A stretch of DNA of 64,000 bases. Origin: Synechococcus sp. CC9311. GTDB lineage: Bacteria > Cyanobacteriota > Cyanobacteriia > PCC-6307 > Cyanobiaceae. The position numbers were made by a program, and so were the translations under genes. Below, in pieces: positions 57,278 to 64,000 of this stretch. Where the stretch lies: NCBI RefSeq assembly GCF_000014585.1, contig NC_008319.1:1860001-1924000 (forward strand), in the 5' to 3' direction. Numbering within the stretch: position 1 is the stretch's first letter; each line of letters starts with the position of its first letter. Below the pieces are notes generated by a model. That model searched no databases, was not told where the DNA came from, and saw only the letters and a program-made list of their open reading frames with translations.

Positions 57278-58117
57278 ATGAATTTGTTCGCTGACCTCCT
57301 GGCCTCCACAAAGGAGCCCACTGTCACCTCCACCGGTCCACGCATCCAGCAGCGGCGTGGCGTGGAAATCAAATCGGCCCGTGAGCTGAAAATCATGGCG
57401 AAAGCCAGCTCCATCGTCGCCACCGTTCTGCGCGAAATCATGGAGCTGGTGGAGCCTGGACAGACCACAGGGGACCTCGATGCTCATGCTGAGCGCCGCA
57501 TCAGGGAAATGGGCGCAACCCCAAGCTTTATGGGTTATCACGGCTTCCCGGCGAGCATCTGCGCCAGCATTAACAATGAGGTGGTGCATGGCATCCCCAG
57601 CAACAAACGGGTCATCCATGCTGGCGATTTGCTGAAAGTGGATACGGGGGCTTATTTCGATGGTTATCACGGAGATAGCTGCATCACCGTTTGCGTCGGT
57701 GACGTCTCAGAAGAAGCACGCAAGCTCAGTCGGGTTGCTCAGGAATCACTGATGGCTGGACTGTCCCAGATCCGCGCCGGAAATACGCTTCTTGATATCG
57801 CCGGAGCAGTCGAAGATCACGTCAAAGCCAATCAATTCAGTGTGGTGGAGGATTACACAGGCCATGGAGTCGGACGAAATCTCCATGAAGAGCCATCGGT
57901 GTTCAACTTCCGTACGAACGATCTTCCCAACGTCAAATTGCGTCCAGGTATGACGCTTGCCGTTGAGCCGATTCTCAATGCAGGAAGCAATGCTTGTCGC
58001 ACCCTCAAAGACCGATGGACCGTCGTGACCAAGGACGGCAGTCTTTCCGCTCAGTGGGAGCACACCATCGTGGTGACATCTGATGGTTGTGAAATCCTCA
58101 CCGATCGTGGGAATTGA
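57278..58117 (+). CDS. map: Methionine aminopeptidase (type I)
   Basis: Removes initiator methionine. 279 residues. Metal ligands are in [14 protein letters not shown] (two Asp), [12 protein letters not shown] (His) and TLAVEPIL (Glu), with a last Glu in WEHTIVVT. A ~35-residue N-terminal extension precedes [19 protein letters not shown]. Overlaps the convergent SDR gene by 20 bases. Confidence 0.95.
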   Translation: MNLFADLLASTKEPTVTSTGPRIQQRRGVEIKSARELKIMAKASSIVATVLREIMELVEPGQTTGDLDAHAERRIREMGATPSFMGYHGFPASICASINNEVVHGIPSNKRVIHAGDLLKVDTGAYFDGYHGDSCITVCVGDVSEEARKLSRVAQESLMAGLSQIRAGNTLLDIAGAVEDHVKANQFSVVEDYTGHGVGRNLHEEPSVFNFRTNDLPNVKLRPGMTLAVEPILNAGSNACRTLKDRWTVVTKDGSLSAQWEHTIVVTSDGCEILTDRGN

Positions 58118-58865
58118 CCCTCAAAGCATGGCAATAAACCCTTCGGACCAGTTCGACGAAAGGCATTAGGAAGTAAGTCAGTGGATTGGGGGTGACGATG
58201 ATCAAGTTCACCCCGAGATTTGCTTGCCAAATCACCTGTTTGGAGACGAATCCAGACGTCAAAATTCCAATCGGATTGAGGTTGGAGCGAAACGGTCCAA
58301 GGATGAGTTTGCGCAACCGCAATGCCTGACGCTGCGTCGCGGTTTGATTGTTCCAACGCAAGCTGACCAATTCACCGATCAATCGCTTGCTCAACTCATA
58401 GCCAGGACTCAAGGCCGGTTGGATCTCAGCCTCTGACGTATTGACCCAGAGCTCTCTTGGCTGTTCGCACGTTTGGTCTCGTTCCGCAATGCTCTCGAAT
58501 TGCTGCATCAAGCGCCAGTGGCTTAACGCGTTCACCTCAAGGGTTTTAGAGAGAGTCTCGGGACACTGATCACCACCAGGGTTGATGCCATGGTTCAACA
58601 ACAACACATCAATTCTTTTGAGAGTGGAATCCAGCTGATGCTCATCTCCGCAAGACCAACACACCCACTCTTGAGCCTCATCCATTGACGTTTGGTCTTG
58701 GGGGCGAGGACTATGGCTCAGAGCAATCACCCAAGCGCCCTCTGCGATGAGGGCCTTGGTTAAAGCCCGTCCCAGCGCGCCACTCGCTCCAGTGATTCCC
58801 ACTGTTCGGCCGGTCCAGCGTCCCGACAGCGATGGATCAGAAAAGGGAGACGCCTGATTGGCCAT
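58098..58865 (-). CDS. Short-chain dehydrogenase/reductase
   Basis: 255 residues from ATG 58865. [23 protein letters not shown] binds the dinucleotide, LLNHGIN replaces the usual NNAG, and [16 protein letters not shown] carries Tyr and Lys. The C-terminal ~50 residues are hydrophobic ([32 protein letters not shown]) and may touch the membrane. Substrate unknown. Convergent with map and divergent from the phosphotransacetylase-like gene. Confidence 0.78.
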   Translation of the reverse strand: MANQASPFSDPSLSGRWTGRTVGITGASGALGRALTKALIAEGAWVIALSHSPRPQDQTSMDEAQEWVCWSCGDEHQLDSTLKRIDVLLLNHGINPGGDQCPETLSKTLEVNALSHWRLMQQFESIAERDQTCEQPRELWVNTSEAEIQPALSPGYELSKRLIGELVSLRWNNQTATQRQALRLRKLILGPFRSNLNPIGILTSGFVSKQVIWQANLGVNLIIVTPNPLTYFLMPFVELVRRVYCHALRVNSHDR

Positions 58866-58987
58866 GAGAGGGAACTTGAATCGGGGGAAAGCAACCTGGC
58901 CGAAACCATTCACCCCTTCTCCGCCTCAACGATGACAGCACAACGGGGCTTGACCTCTAAATTGCTGAACACGCCGGGATCTCCTGC

Positions 58988-60070
58988 ATGGGCAACACAC
59001 TGCTGATCGGATCCTGTGAGCCGTTCAGCGGCAAATCCGCTCTCGTACTTGGATTAGCCCGCCATCTCCAGTCTGAAGGCCAGACTGTTCGCTTTGGCAA
59101 ACCACTGGCCACGAGTCTTGAGTGGACAGCCAAGGGTTCTCCTCTGCCTGACCCGCTGATTGATGACGACGTGCGATTCGTTGGCACAACCCTTGGGCTC
59201 GACGAGACCCGCTTGATTCCGTCTCTCCACCTGCTCTCTCCAGAGACAGCCGACACTCGCTTGAGGCAAGGGAATTTGGAAGCGGGAACGGGGCTCGAAA
59301 TGCTGCTGAAGGATCTGCAAAACGATCAAGACAGCTTCACCATGCTCGAAGCAGCAGGAAGCCTCCATGAAGGTTTGATGTACGGCCTCAGCCTCGTACA
59401 ACTTGCTCAGGGACTCGATGCTCCTGTGATCCTTGTGCATCTTTGGCAAGACAGCCGGAGTGTTGATGCCCTACTCGCAGCGCAGCATCAGCTCGGAGAT
59501 CGACTAGCAGGTGTTGTCTTGAATGCAGTAACACCGGATGAAGTCGAGGAGCTGAACCAACATGTTGTGCCGGCTCTCCAGGCGCTGGGATTGGAGGTCT
59601 TCGGGGTGATGCCGCGGTCTCCTCTGCTGCGCAGCGTCACCGTTGGAGAGCTGGTGCGACGTCTTGATGCCAGAGTGATTTGTTGCAAAGAACGCCTCGA
59701 ACTCCTGGTTGAGACCCTGAGTATCGGAGCTATGAATGTGAATTCCGCGATGGAATTCTTCAGGCGGCGGCGCAACATGGCGGTGGTGACAGGAGCGGAT
59801 CGCACCGATATTCAGCTCGCAGCTCTGGAGGCCTCAACGCAGTGCCTCATCCTCACCGGCGCTGGAGAGCCTCTTCCCCAACTGGTCAATCGTGCCGATG
59901 AATTAGAGGTACCACTTCTGAAGGTTGAGCACGACACGCTGGCCACCGTTGAAGTGATCGAACAGGCCTTTGGACACGTTCGACTTCACGAAACAGTGAA
60001 GGCCACCTACGCCTTCCGACTGGTCGAAGAGCACTGCCACCTGAGCGAATTATTTCGTGCCATTAGCTGA
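58988..60070 (+). CDS. Phosphotransacetylase-like protein (AAA_26 + DRTGG)
   Basis: 360 residues. The N-terminal half resembles dethiobiotin synthetase/CobQ P-loop proteins (LLIGSCEPFSGKSALVLGLARHL, then FTMLEAAGSLHEGLMYG). The C-terminal half (about 215-330) resembles the DRTGG regulatory domain found in Pta (VGELVRRLDARVICCKERLE; AVVTGADRTDIQLAALEASTQCLILTGA). The catalytic acetyltransferase domain of Pta is missing, so it is probably a regulatory or sensor protein. Followed 71 bases later by the DprA/LOG-like gene. Confidence 0.8.
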   Translation: MGNTLLIGSCEPFSGKSALVLGLARHLQSEGQTVRFGKPLATSLEWTAKGSPLPDPLIDDDVRFVGTTLGLDETRLIPSLHLLSPETADTRLRQGNLEAGTGLEMLLKDLQNDQDSFTMLEAAGSLHEGLMYGLSLVQLAQGLDAPVILVHLWQDSRSVDALLAAQHQLGDRLAGVVLNAVTPDEVEELNQHVVPALQALGLEVFGVMPRSPLLRSVTVGELVRRLDARVICCKERLELLVETLSIGAMNVNSAMEFFRRRRNMAVVTGADRTDIQLAALEASTQCLILTGAGEPLPQLVNRADELEVPLLKVEHDTLATVEVIEQAFGHVRLHETVKATYAFRLVEEHCHLSELFRAIS

Positions 60071-60141
60071 GCGTTTCCGCAGCATTCTCCGGGTCACGCC
60101 TCTCTCAAGGGGCGCTGCTAGCGTTTGCAATCGCCAGTGGG

Positions 60142-60660
60142 ATGTCATTGAGCCGCTCTCTTGATCTTCCTGCACTCGACAGGGTCGACACACTTGCCCA
60201 AGAACTTGCCCTACTTCAGGACAAGGGAAAACGGAGAATTGCCATTCTTGGCAGCCGCCACGTGCCGGTTGTCGCAATTCACTTAGTGGAGCTGATCTCT
60301 CGATCCTTGGCTCAGGAGGGGCATACGTTGCTCACCTCTGGCTCCCAAGGTGTGAATGCAGCTGTGATTCGTGGGGTCTTAGCCGTTGATCGAGAACGAC
60401 TCACCGTGCTGCTCCCACAGAGTCTCGATCGCCAAGTTCCGGAAATTCGCGACCAACTTGATCAGGTTCTCCATCTCATCGAAAAACCTGAGCATGACGA
60501 TTTACCCTTGCCCATCGCCAGCAGTCTCTGCAACCAAGAAATCATTAACCGTTGTGATCAATTGATTTGTTTCGCGTTTCATGACAGTGAAACTCTGTTG
60601 GCAAGTTGTAGAACCGCAGAAGACATGGGGAAAGTAGTTAGCCTTCTATTTTTCGACTAA
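60142..60660 (+). CDS. DprA/LOG-like Rossmann-fold protein
   Basis: 172 residues from ATG 60142. RRIAILGSRHVPVVAIHLVELISRSLAQEGHTLLTSGSQGVNAAVIRGVLA is the nucleotide-binding pattern of DprA-type (DNA-processing A) and lysine-decarboxylase-like proteins. No DprA C-terminal winged helix is present. It may bind a nucleotide or single-stranded DNA; the function is not established. It is probably co-transcribed with the phosphotransacetylase-like gene. Confidence 0.7.
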   Translation: MSLSRSLDLPALDRVDTLAQELALLQDKGKRRIAILGSRHVPVVAIHLVELISRSLAQEGHTLLTSGSQGVNAAVIRGVLAVDRERLTVLLPQSLDRQVPEIRDQLDQVLHLIEKPEHDDLPLPIASSLCNQEIINRCDQLICFAFHDSETLLASCRTAEDMGKVVSLLFFD

Positions 60661-60802
60661 TAGACACCCCGCTGAATGTGACTCATCCCCAGGATCAGGA
60701 TTCGGTGATTCAACGATAAGGGTGCGTTGATAACAAGCAATGGTCAAACATGAGAGGTTCAACATGCCCACGACTCCCAGCGAGGATCCATTGATTCGCC
60801 GG

Positions 60803-61258
60803 TCAAGCTGATTGAAGAAGAGCCTTCAAGCCCTCCACATACAAAATGCCGGTGCAAAAGAGCGCCGAAGCCCAGCACAAGCCTCGCAAGGCTGCAATGT
60901 TGCCGACGTAGGCACCGATATAAATAAGACGCAGGATCGGCTGAATGAGCGCAACAATTGCGGCAAGGCCTGGCAAAGGTCCTGTCTGAAGAGCAGCGAT
61001 GAGAGCCAACAACGCTGCGGGTGCATGCAGGCCAAATGATTCAAAACTGTTTTGATGGGCCCAACTGGCGCGCTTACCCCAGGCTGGCAGACGATCAAAC
61101 ATCGCCCTTGGCGCATCCATGTCAGCCATGGTGAAGTCAGCCTGGGAGCGCGCCGCACCAAGAGGAACAATGCTTGCAATCACAACCGCGCCAGCCAGCA
61201 CAAGAGACCAGGCATAAGGAGCCGCTGGAGCTGCTGTAAACAACGCAATTAAATTCAT
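60803..61258 (-). CDS. MAPEG-family membrane protein
   Basis: 151 residues, four helices. The MAPEG pattern is seen in the central AWGKRASWAHQNSFESFGLHAPAALLALIAAL region and the LIQPILRLIYIGAYVGNIAALRGLCWA end. Relatives are microsomal glutathione transferases and leukotriene synthases; bacterial members are mostly uncharacterised. Convergent with the preceding gene. Confidence 0.85.
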   Translation of the reverse strand: MNLIALFTAAPAAPYAWSLVLAGAVVIASIVPLGAARSQADFTMADMDAPRAMFDRLPAWGKRASWAHQNSFESFGLHAPAALLALIAALQTGPLPGLAAIVALIQPILRLIYIGAYVGNIAALRGLCWASALFCTGILYVEGLKALLQSA

Positions 61259-61695
61259 GGGCTTGTCAAAAGCAAATCCTTTCTAAACAGCAATCTTCAT
61301 GACTGTGATTGCGTTCCGCCACCCAAGTCTTCTCACCTCTGATGCTGAAAGGCTTAAGAGTCTTGCCAGCCATCAAAAATTGGAGGCAACACCTCAGCAA
61401 AAGCCACGAGCAAAACCCCAAAAACGAGACAGATCTGCACGCAACAAGCGCCAGCATTGGCAATCCTGAGCCGGCCACAGTATCAAGCAGCAATTCAAAT
61501 CAATGATCAATTTCAAACAAGAACAAGGTCTCATGAAACATCAGAAAACCAACCAAATAGCATCACTGATTACCATATGGGTCTTGTAAACCTAGGAGCA
61601 AGCACAAGACAGTGGCTTTACTTCAGGAATCATTCTTGCCTTTGTGACGAGAGCAACTCAAAATTTTACTTTCTACACGCGCTTGAATGAAATCG
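61259..61695. other. 437-base gene-poor stretch
   Basis: Short open frames on both strands (e.g. 61266-61493 minus and 61309-61506 plus) lack family resemblance or a clear ribosome-binding site. I find no RNA gene or repeat here. Confidence 0.5.
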
Positions 61696-62013
61696 TTAGA
61701 GCGCTTCCGAATCACTAACATCGGATCCAGAGCCCACTTCATCACTGAGGCTTTGACCTGGACGCCAACCACTTGCCCAAATCTCTCTGCATTGACGATT
61801 GAGAGTTTCACGAGTGAAGCCCCAGCCAGCAACCACTTTCTCTAAGTCTGTCTTGATGTCATCAGCCCCAGGAAACTCTCCATATCGCGTCGCAAGTCTT
61901 GCTGCTGAGGTCAGCTGGTCCGGCCCCGGAGCACCTTCAAAACCAAGCAATGAATCCAAAATGTCCCGATCCGACGAATAGAGCGGATGGGTTTGCTGAA
62001 TGTCTTCTGCCAT
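61696..62013 (-). CDS. DUF3288 protein
   Basis: 105 residues from ATG 62013 (MAEDIQQTHPLYSSDRDILDSLL). QTHPLYSSDRDILDSLLGF, LATRYGEFPGADDIKTDLEKVVAGWGFT are diagnostic of DUF3288, present in most cyanobacteria with no known function. The tail is acidic and serine-rich. A longer frame to 62034 has a weaker start. Confidence 0.82.
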   Translation of the reverse strand: MAEDIQQTHPLYSSDRDILDSLLGFEGAPGPDQLTSAARLATRYGEFPGADDIKTDLEKVVAGWGFTRETLNRQCREIWASGWRPGQSLSDEVGSGSDVSDSEAL

Positions 62014-62290
62014 AAGTTTTGGGCCTGAAGGCAACGACGCAAGAAGGAATCAGACATCCCTGGAGACACTCAAGCGCATTGAGATCAACACAGGCAAGCC
62101 TTTAACAGCCACGCTTCGCGACGGCATCGAGCAAATCAGAGCCAGAGAGCGCCGTCAGATTGCTGGGTACGCACTCCTGACTCCCCAAACGATCAGAGCA
62201 GAAATACTGCCCCAAACCAAAAGAGACGCTGCAAATAAACGAAATCTGTTTTCATTCTTTGGAAGTACGAGCTGGCGATCCATTCAATAA
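62000..62290 (+). CDS. Doubtful 96-residue frame
   Basis: Opens at ATG 62000, antisense to the first 14 bases of the DUF3288 gene. It is Arg-, Thr- and Gln-rich (LKRIEINTGKPLTATLRDGIEQIRARERRQIAGYALL) with no recognised domain. It could be real if the leader is expressed divergently, but no other in-frame start exists, so it may be chance. Confidence 0.3.
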   Translation: MSSAISFGPEGNDARRNQTSLETLKRIEINTGKPLTATLRDGIEQIRARERRQIAGYALLTPQTIRAEILPQTKRDAANKRNLFSFFGSTSWRSIQ

Positions 62291-62409
62291 AGGCCTTCAA
62301 ACCCTTTACTGACAAAGCTCGACAATGGTCGCAAGCATTTCACAGGGTTAGCTGACAATGATGTCAAGATCAAACAGCGTGCCTAAGTTGCAACAAACGC
62401 TAAAACCAC

Positions 62410-62571
62410 ATGGGCTTCGACAAGGGCGATAAATTCATCGACGACGCAAAGCAACGCGCCCACGATGCAATTGGTGAATCCAACCCAAAACTCACTTCTC
62501 TTGAAAAAGGGTTTTTGCACGCCATGAAGCGACGTCAGGCTCGTGAAAAGCATGCAAGGAAAGGAAGCTAA
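62410..62571 (+). CDS. 53-residue basic small protein
   Basis: ATG 62410 to TAA 62571: MGFDKGDKFIDDAKQRAHDA... then LEKGFLHAMKRRQAREKHAR and a KGS end. Predicted helical, acidic first half and strongly basic second half. It has no membrane helix. Not recognised. The amino-acid pattern looks designed rather than random, which supports it as a gene despite length. Confidence 0.45.
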   Translation: MGFDKGDKFIDDAKQRAHDAIGESNPKLTSLEKGFLHAMKRRQAREKHARKGS

Positions 62572-62737
62572 TTCTTTCCCTCACAGCCCAAAGCATTAGC
62601 GTGAATATCTTTTACAAGATTCGACCAAGAATAAAGACTCTTATGCTATCAATTAGCTGCCAAAACGTCATAATTCTTCCTTGACAGTTTTTCAATAATT
62701 AACAACCCAAAAACCCTTCTCGTTGATCAAGATTCAA

Positions 62738-62920
62738 TCATTCAGCGTTTTCTGCTCTATTGATCTCTGTTTGATCGATGATTAAATCATCAATCATCTT
62801 TATTCTTAAAACAGGTCGACCGGTCACATCAACTTCGCCTCGACTCTGCAGTTGCTCCAAGAGGAGATCGTCAGACCACAAAGACTGCAGCATCTTGCAC
62901 TTGATGCACCTTGATTCCAT
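62738..62920 (-). CDS. 60-residue hypothetical protein
   Basis: MESRCIKCKMLQSLWSDDLL followed by LEQLQSRGEVDVTGRPVLRIKMIDDLIID. A CxxC pair near the N-terminus and a compact alpha/beta-looking middle suggest a small folded protein, maybe metal-binding. Not recognised; no neighbour gives a clue. Confidence 0.5.
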   Translation of the reverse strand: MESRCIKCKMLQSLWSDDLLLEQLQSRGEVDVTGRPVLRIKMIDDLIIDQTEINRAENAE

Positions 62921-62986
62921 TGAGCAAAACTCGAAGACCTCAGATTCTTAAATTTCGATTACGATATCAAGCCATCCAGGAATTAA

Positions 62987-63247
62987 ATGCTCAGGCCGAT
63001 TATTTCGCTGTTTTTCGCGGCAGTGATGTGGGTTCAAGTCCCTCAATGGTCAAACGATTGGTCGAAATGCGCTGTAGACGTCCCTGACACGGCATGCCAC
63101 TGGTACGTCGTTGCACCAGACAACACCTTTGGGGAAGGTTTTAGCTGGGCAAACGCTCCTTGGTTCAGTGCCGAAGGTCTCCTCGATATTGGCGAACTCA
63201 CTGACACCGTGAGCAAAATCCACCTCGGAGCGGTTGAGAACGCTTAA
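62987..63247 (+). CDS. 86-residue putative secreted protein
   Basis: MLRPIISLFFAAVMWVQVPQ could be a signal peptide or anchor. The remainder has two cysteines (SKCAVDVPDTACHWYVV) and many Trp (FSWANAPWFSAEG). Not recognised. It is followed after 16 bases by a hairpin that probably ends transcription. Confidence 0.6.
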   Translation: MLRPIISLFFAAVMWVQVPQWSNDWSKCAVDVPDTACHWYVVAPDNTFGEGFSWANAPWFSAEGLLDIGELTDTVSKIHLGAVENA

Positions 63248-63642
63248 AAATAATGAACCCGAAGAAGCCGAACCACTACGGCTTCGCTCTTTGGAGTTGC
63301 TTGATCAACAGTCCAACGCCATCTCGATCAAGAGACGATTGCATCCCTCTCTTGATCAAACCAGCTTGCTGGCCTGCGACACTTTTTAGCTTTACTTCTT
63401 CCTTATTGATTACCAAAACCGAAGAAAAATCGTGGATTGATGCCGTCACGGCATTGAAGCAGCATCCCCCTGGAAGTTTGCTGCCACTGACATCTTGCAT
63501 CTTAAAAGATTTAGATTACACAATAAATGCTTTACACAAAATTAACTTAGTCCTTAAAATTTTAGAGCAAATGAAGAGCTCAAGAAGTTAACGAAGGGGC
63601 CACGAAGCACTGCGACGGGACTTCACAATTGGCGATAAAGAA
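63248..63642. other. 395-base stretch with only doubtful frames
   Basis: Two opposed frames overlap here: 63253-63591 plus (112 codons) and 63276-63500 minus (74 codons). Neither has a ribosome-binding site or recognisable domain, and both pass through the hairpin at 63262-63286. At most one can be real; the minus frame looks slightly better in composition. Confidence 0.4.
63262..63286. terminator. Stem-loop after the 62987 gene
   Basis: GAAGCCG, an eight-base loop, then CGGCTTC, followed by GCTCTTT on the plus strand and by TTCGGGTTCATTATTTTT on the minus strand. It may end transcription in both directions. Confidence 0.55.
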
Positions 63643-63759
63643 CTATTTACCCTTCAAGTATGGCAAATCACTTGGCTGAGAGAGAGTGTAAACAACAGCT
63701 GCTGTAATCAAGGCAGTCACAGCCAGCATTGCGTAGATCCAAACAGAATAATCGGTCAT
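63643..63759 (-). CDS. 38-residue membrane miniprotein coupled to hli
   Basis: ATG 63759 to TAG 63643. MTDYSVWIYAMLAVTALITA then AVVYTLSQPSDLPYLKGK: one membrane helix with a short polar tail. Its ATG shares a base with the stop of the upstream hli (TGATG), so translation is probably coupled. Size and form resemble small photosystem subunits, but it does not match one that I recognise. Confidence 0.6.
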   Translation of the reverse strand: MTDYSVWIYAMLAVTALITAAVVYTLSQPSDLPYLKGK

Positions 63760-63959
63760 CAATTAAGGCCTAAAACACCAAAAGTGAATTGGCTCAGAAT
63801 GCCATGACCTGTCAACGCTTCCGTGAAAAGACCGATCACAAAGCCAAGCATGGCTAAGCGACCGTTGAGAAGCTCAGCAGCAACAAAACGCCCTGACTTG
63901 CTTTGCTCTGAAGCTTCTTCCTGGAAGCAATCGCCCTGGGGCATAGAAGTGGAATCCAT
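63759..63959 (-). CDS. High-light-inducible protein (Hli)
   Basis: 66 residues from ATG 63959 (an earlier ATG at 63980 is also in frame). SGRFVAAELLNGRLAMLGFVIGLFTEALTGHGILSQF carries the chlorophyll-binding ExxNGRxAMxG-like helix and the longer C-terminal tail of HliA/B-type proteins. It is translationally coupled to the 38-residue membrane protein. The region just upstream (63980-64000) holds two TTTAC repeats. Confidence 0.92.
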   Translation of the reverse strand: MDSTSMPQGDCFQEEASEQSKSGRFVAAELLNGRLAMLGFVIGLFTEALTGHGILSQFTFGVLGLN

Positions 63960-64000
63960 CAACTTCAGATAACTACACAAACTTTACCTTGTTTACAACG

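Noticed and set aside
61266-61493. 75-codon minus-strand frame rich in Leu and Cys
   Set aside because: No supporting start signal or family; composition fits chance translation.
63253-63591. 112-codon plus-strand frame
   Set aside because: No ribosome-binding site, begins just before a hairpin and lacks any recognisable pattern; kept only as part of a gap description.

Overview
The window is a densely packed piece of chromosome from a marine unicellular cyanobacterium. Photosystem I (psaF, psaJ), cytochrome b6f (petA, petC), NDH-1 (ndhB), an aa3-type cytochrome oxidase operon, Vipp1/PspA, two high-light-inducible (Hli) proteins and several cyanobacteria-only families (DUF3067, DUF3288, DUF2232, cyAbrB) make this clear. 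Moderate GC content, very short intergenic gaps and the gene set fit a marine Synechococcus (subcluster 5.1). A low-light Prochlorococcus cannot be excluded, because no phycobilisome genes fall inside the window. No rRNA, CRISPR, insertion sequence or prophage was seen. Three tRNA genes are present: Val-CAC, Asp-GTC and Trp-CCA.

Layout. 1-9.5 kb: truncated sppA, an EamA transporter, two envelope glycosyltransferases, a DciA-like DUF721 protein, vipp1/pspA, thioredoxin, an aminotransferase, birA and an M23 peptidase. 9.5-21 kb: an OmpR-type response regulator, an orphan MacB-type ATPase, ndhB, topA with a coupled lipoprotein, a DUF2232 protein, cobT, a Tat-exported binding protein, an iron-sulfur aldo/keto reductase coupled to a DUF151 nuclease, and ribE. 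21-30 kb: DUF308, cyAbrB, ctaCDE with divergent ctaA-ctaB, and a DrrAB-like ABC exporter. 30-43 kb: a NanE-like epimerase, an orphan groEL, fabG, a K+ channel, GT9, ispD, an LD-carboxypeptidase, ubiA, ppx, a RodZ-like protein, tRNA-Val, cobM and lgt. 42.6-56 kb: petCA, DUF3067, tatC, NFACT/RqcH, gmk, psaFJ, tsaD, hli, pilT, wecB, a DUF1643 protein, a CPA1 antiporter, gltX and tRNA-Asp. 56-61.3 kb: tRNA-Trp, rplS, map, an SDR, a phosphotransacetylase-like protein next to a DprA/LOG-like protein, and MAPEG. 61.3-64 kb: a looser, AT-richer stretch of very small genes ending in an hli coupled to a 38-residue membrane miniprotein.

Many genes are organised for tight expression. ATGA or TGATG stop/start overlaps link EamA-GT4, DUF151-AKR, ctaC-D-E, cobM-lgt, ubiA-ldcA, GT9-kch and hli-miniprotein. 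Convergent genes overlap at their 3' ends by 7-51 bases, which produces complementary transcripts. The respiratory block is a complete set: oxidase subunits, heme A synthase and heme O synthase share one divergent control region.

No striking new defence or mobile system is visible. The most promising leads are the Hli/38-residue membrane protein pair, the DciA-like protein with a cysteine-rich tail, the phosphotransacetylase-like/DprA-like pair, a NanE homologue outside any sialic-acid cluster, and a CPA1 antiporter with altered ion-site motifs.
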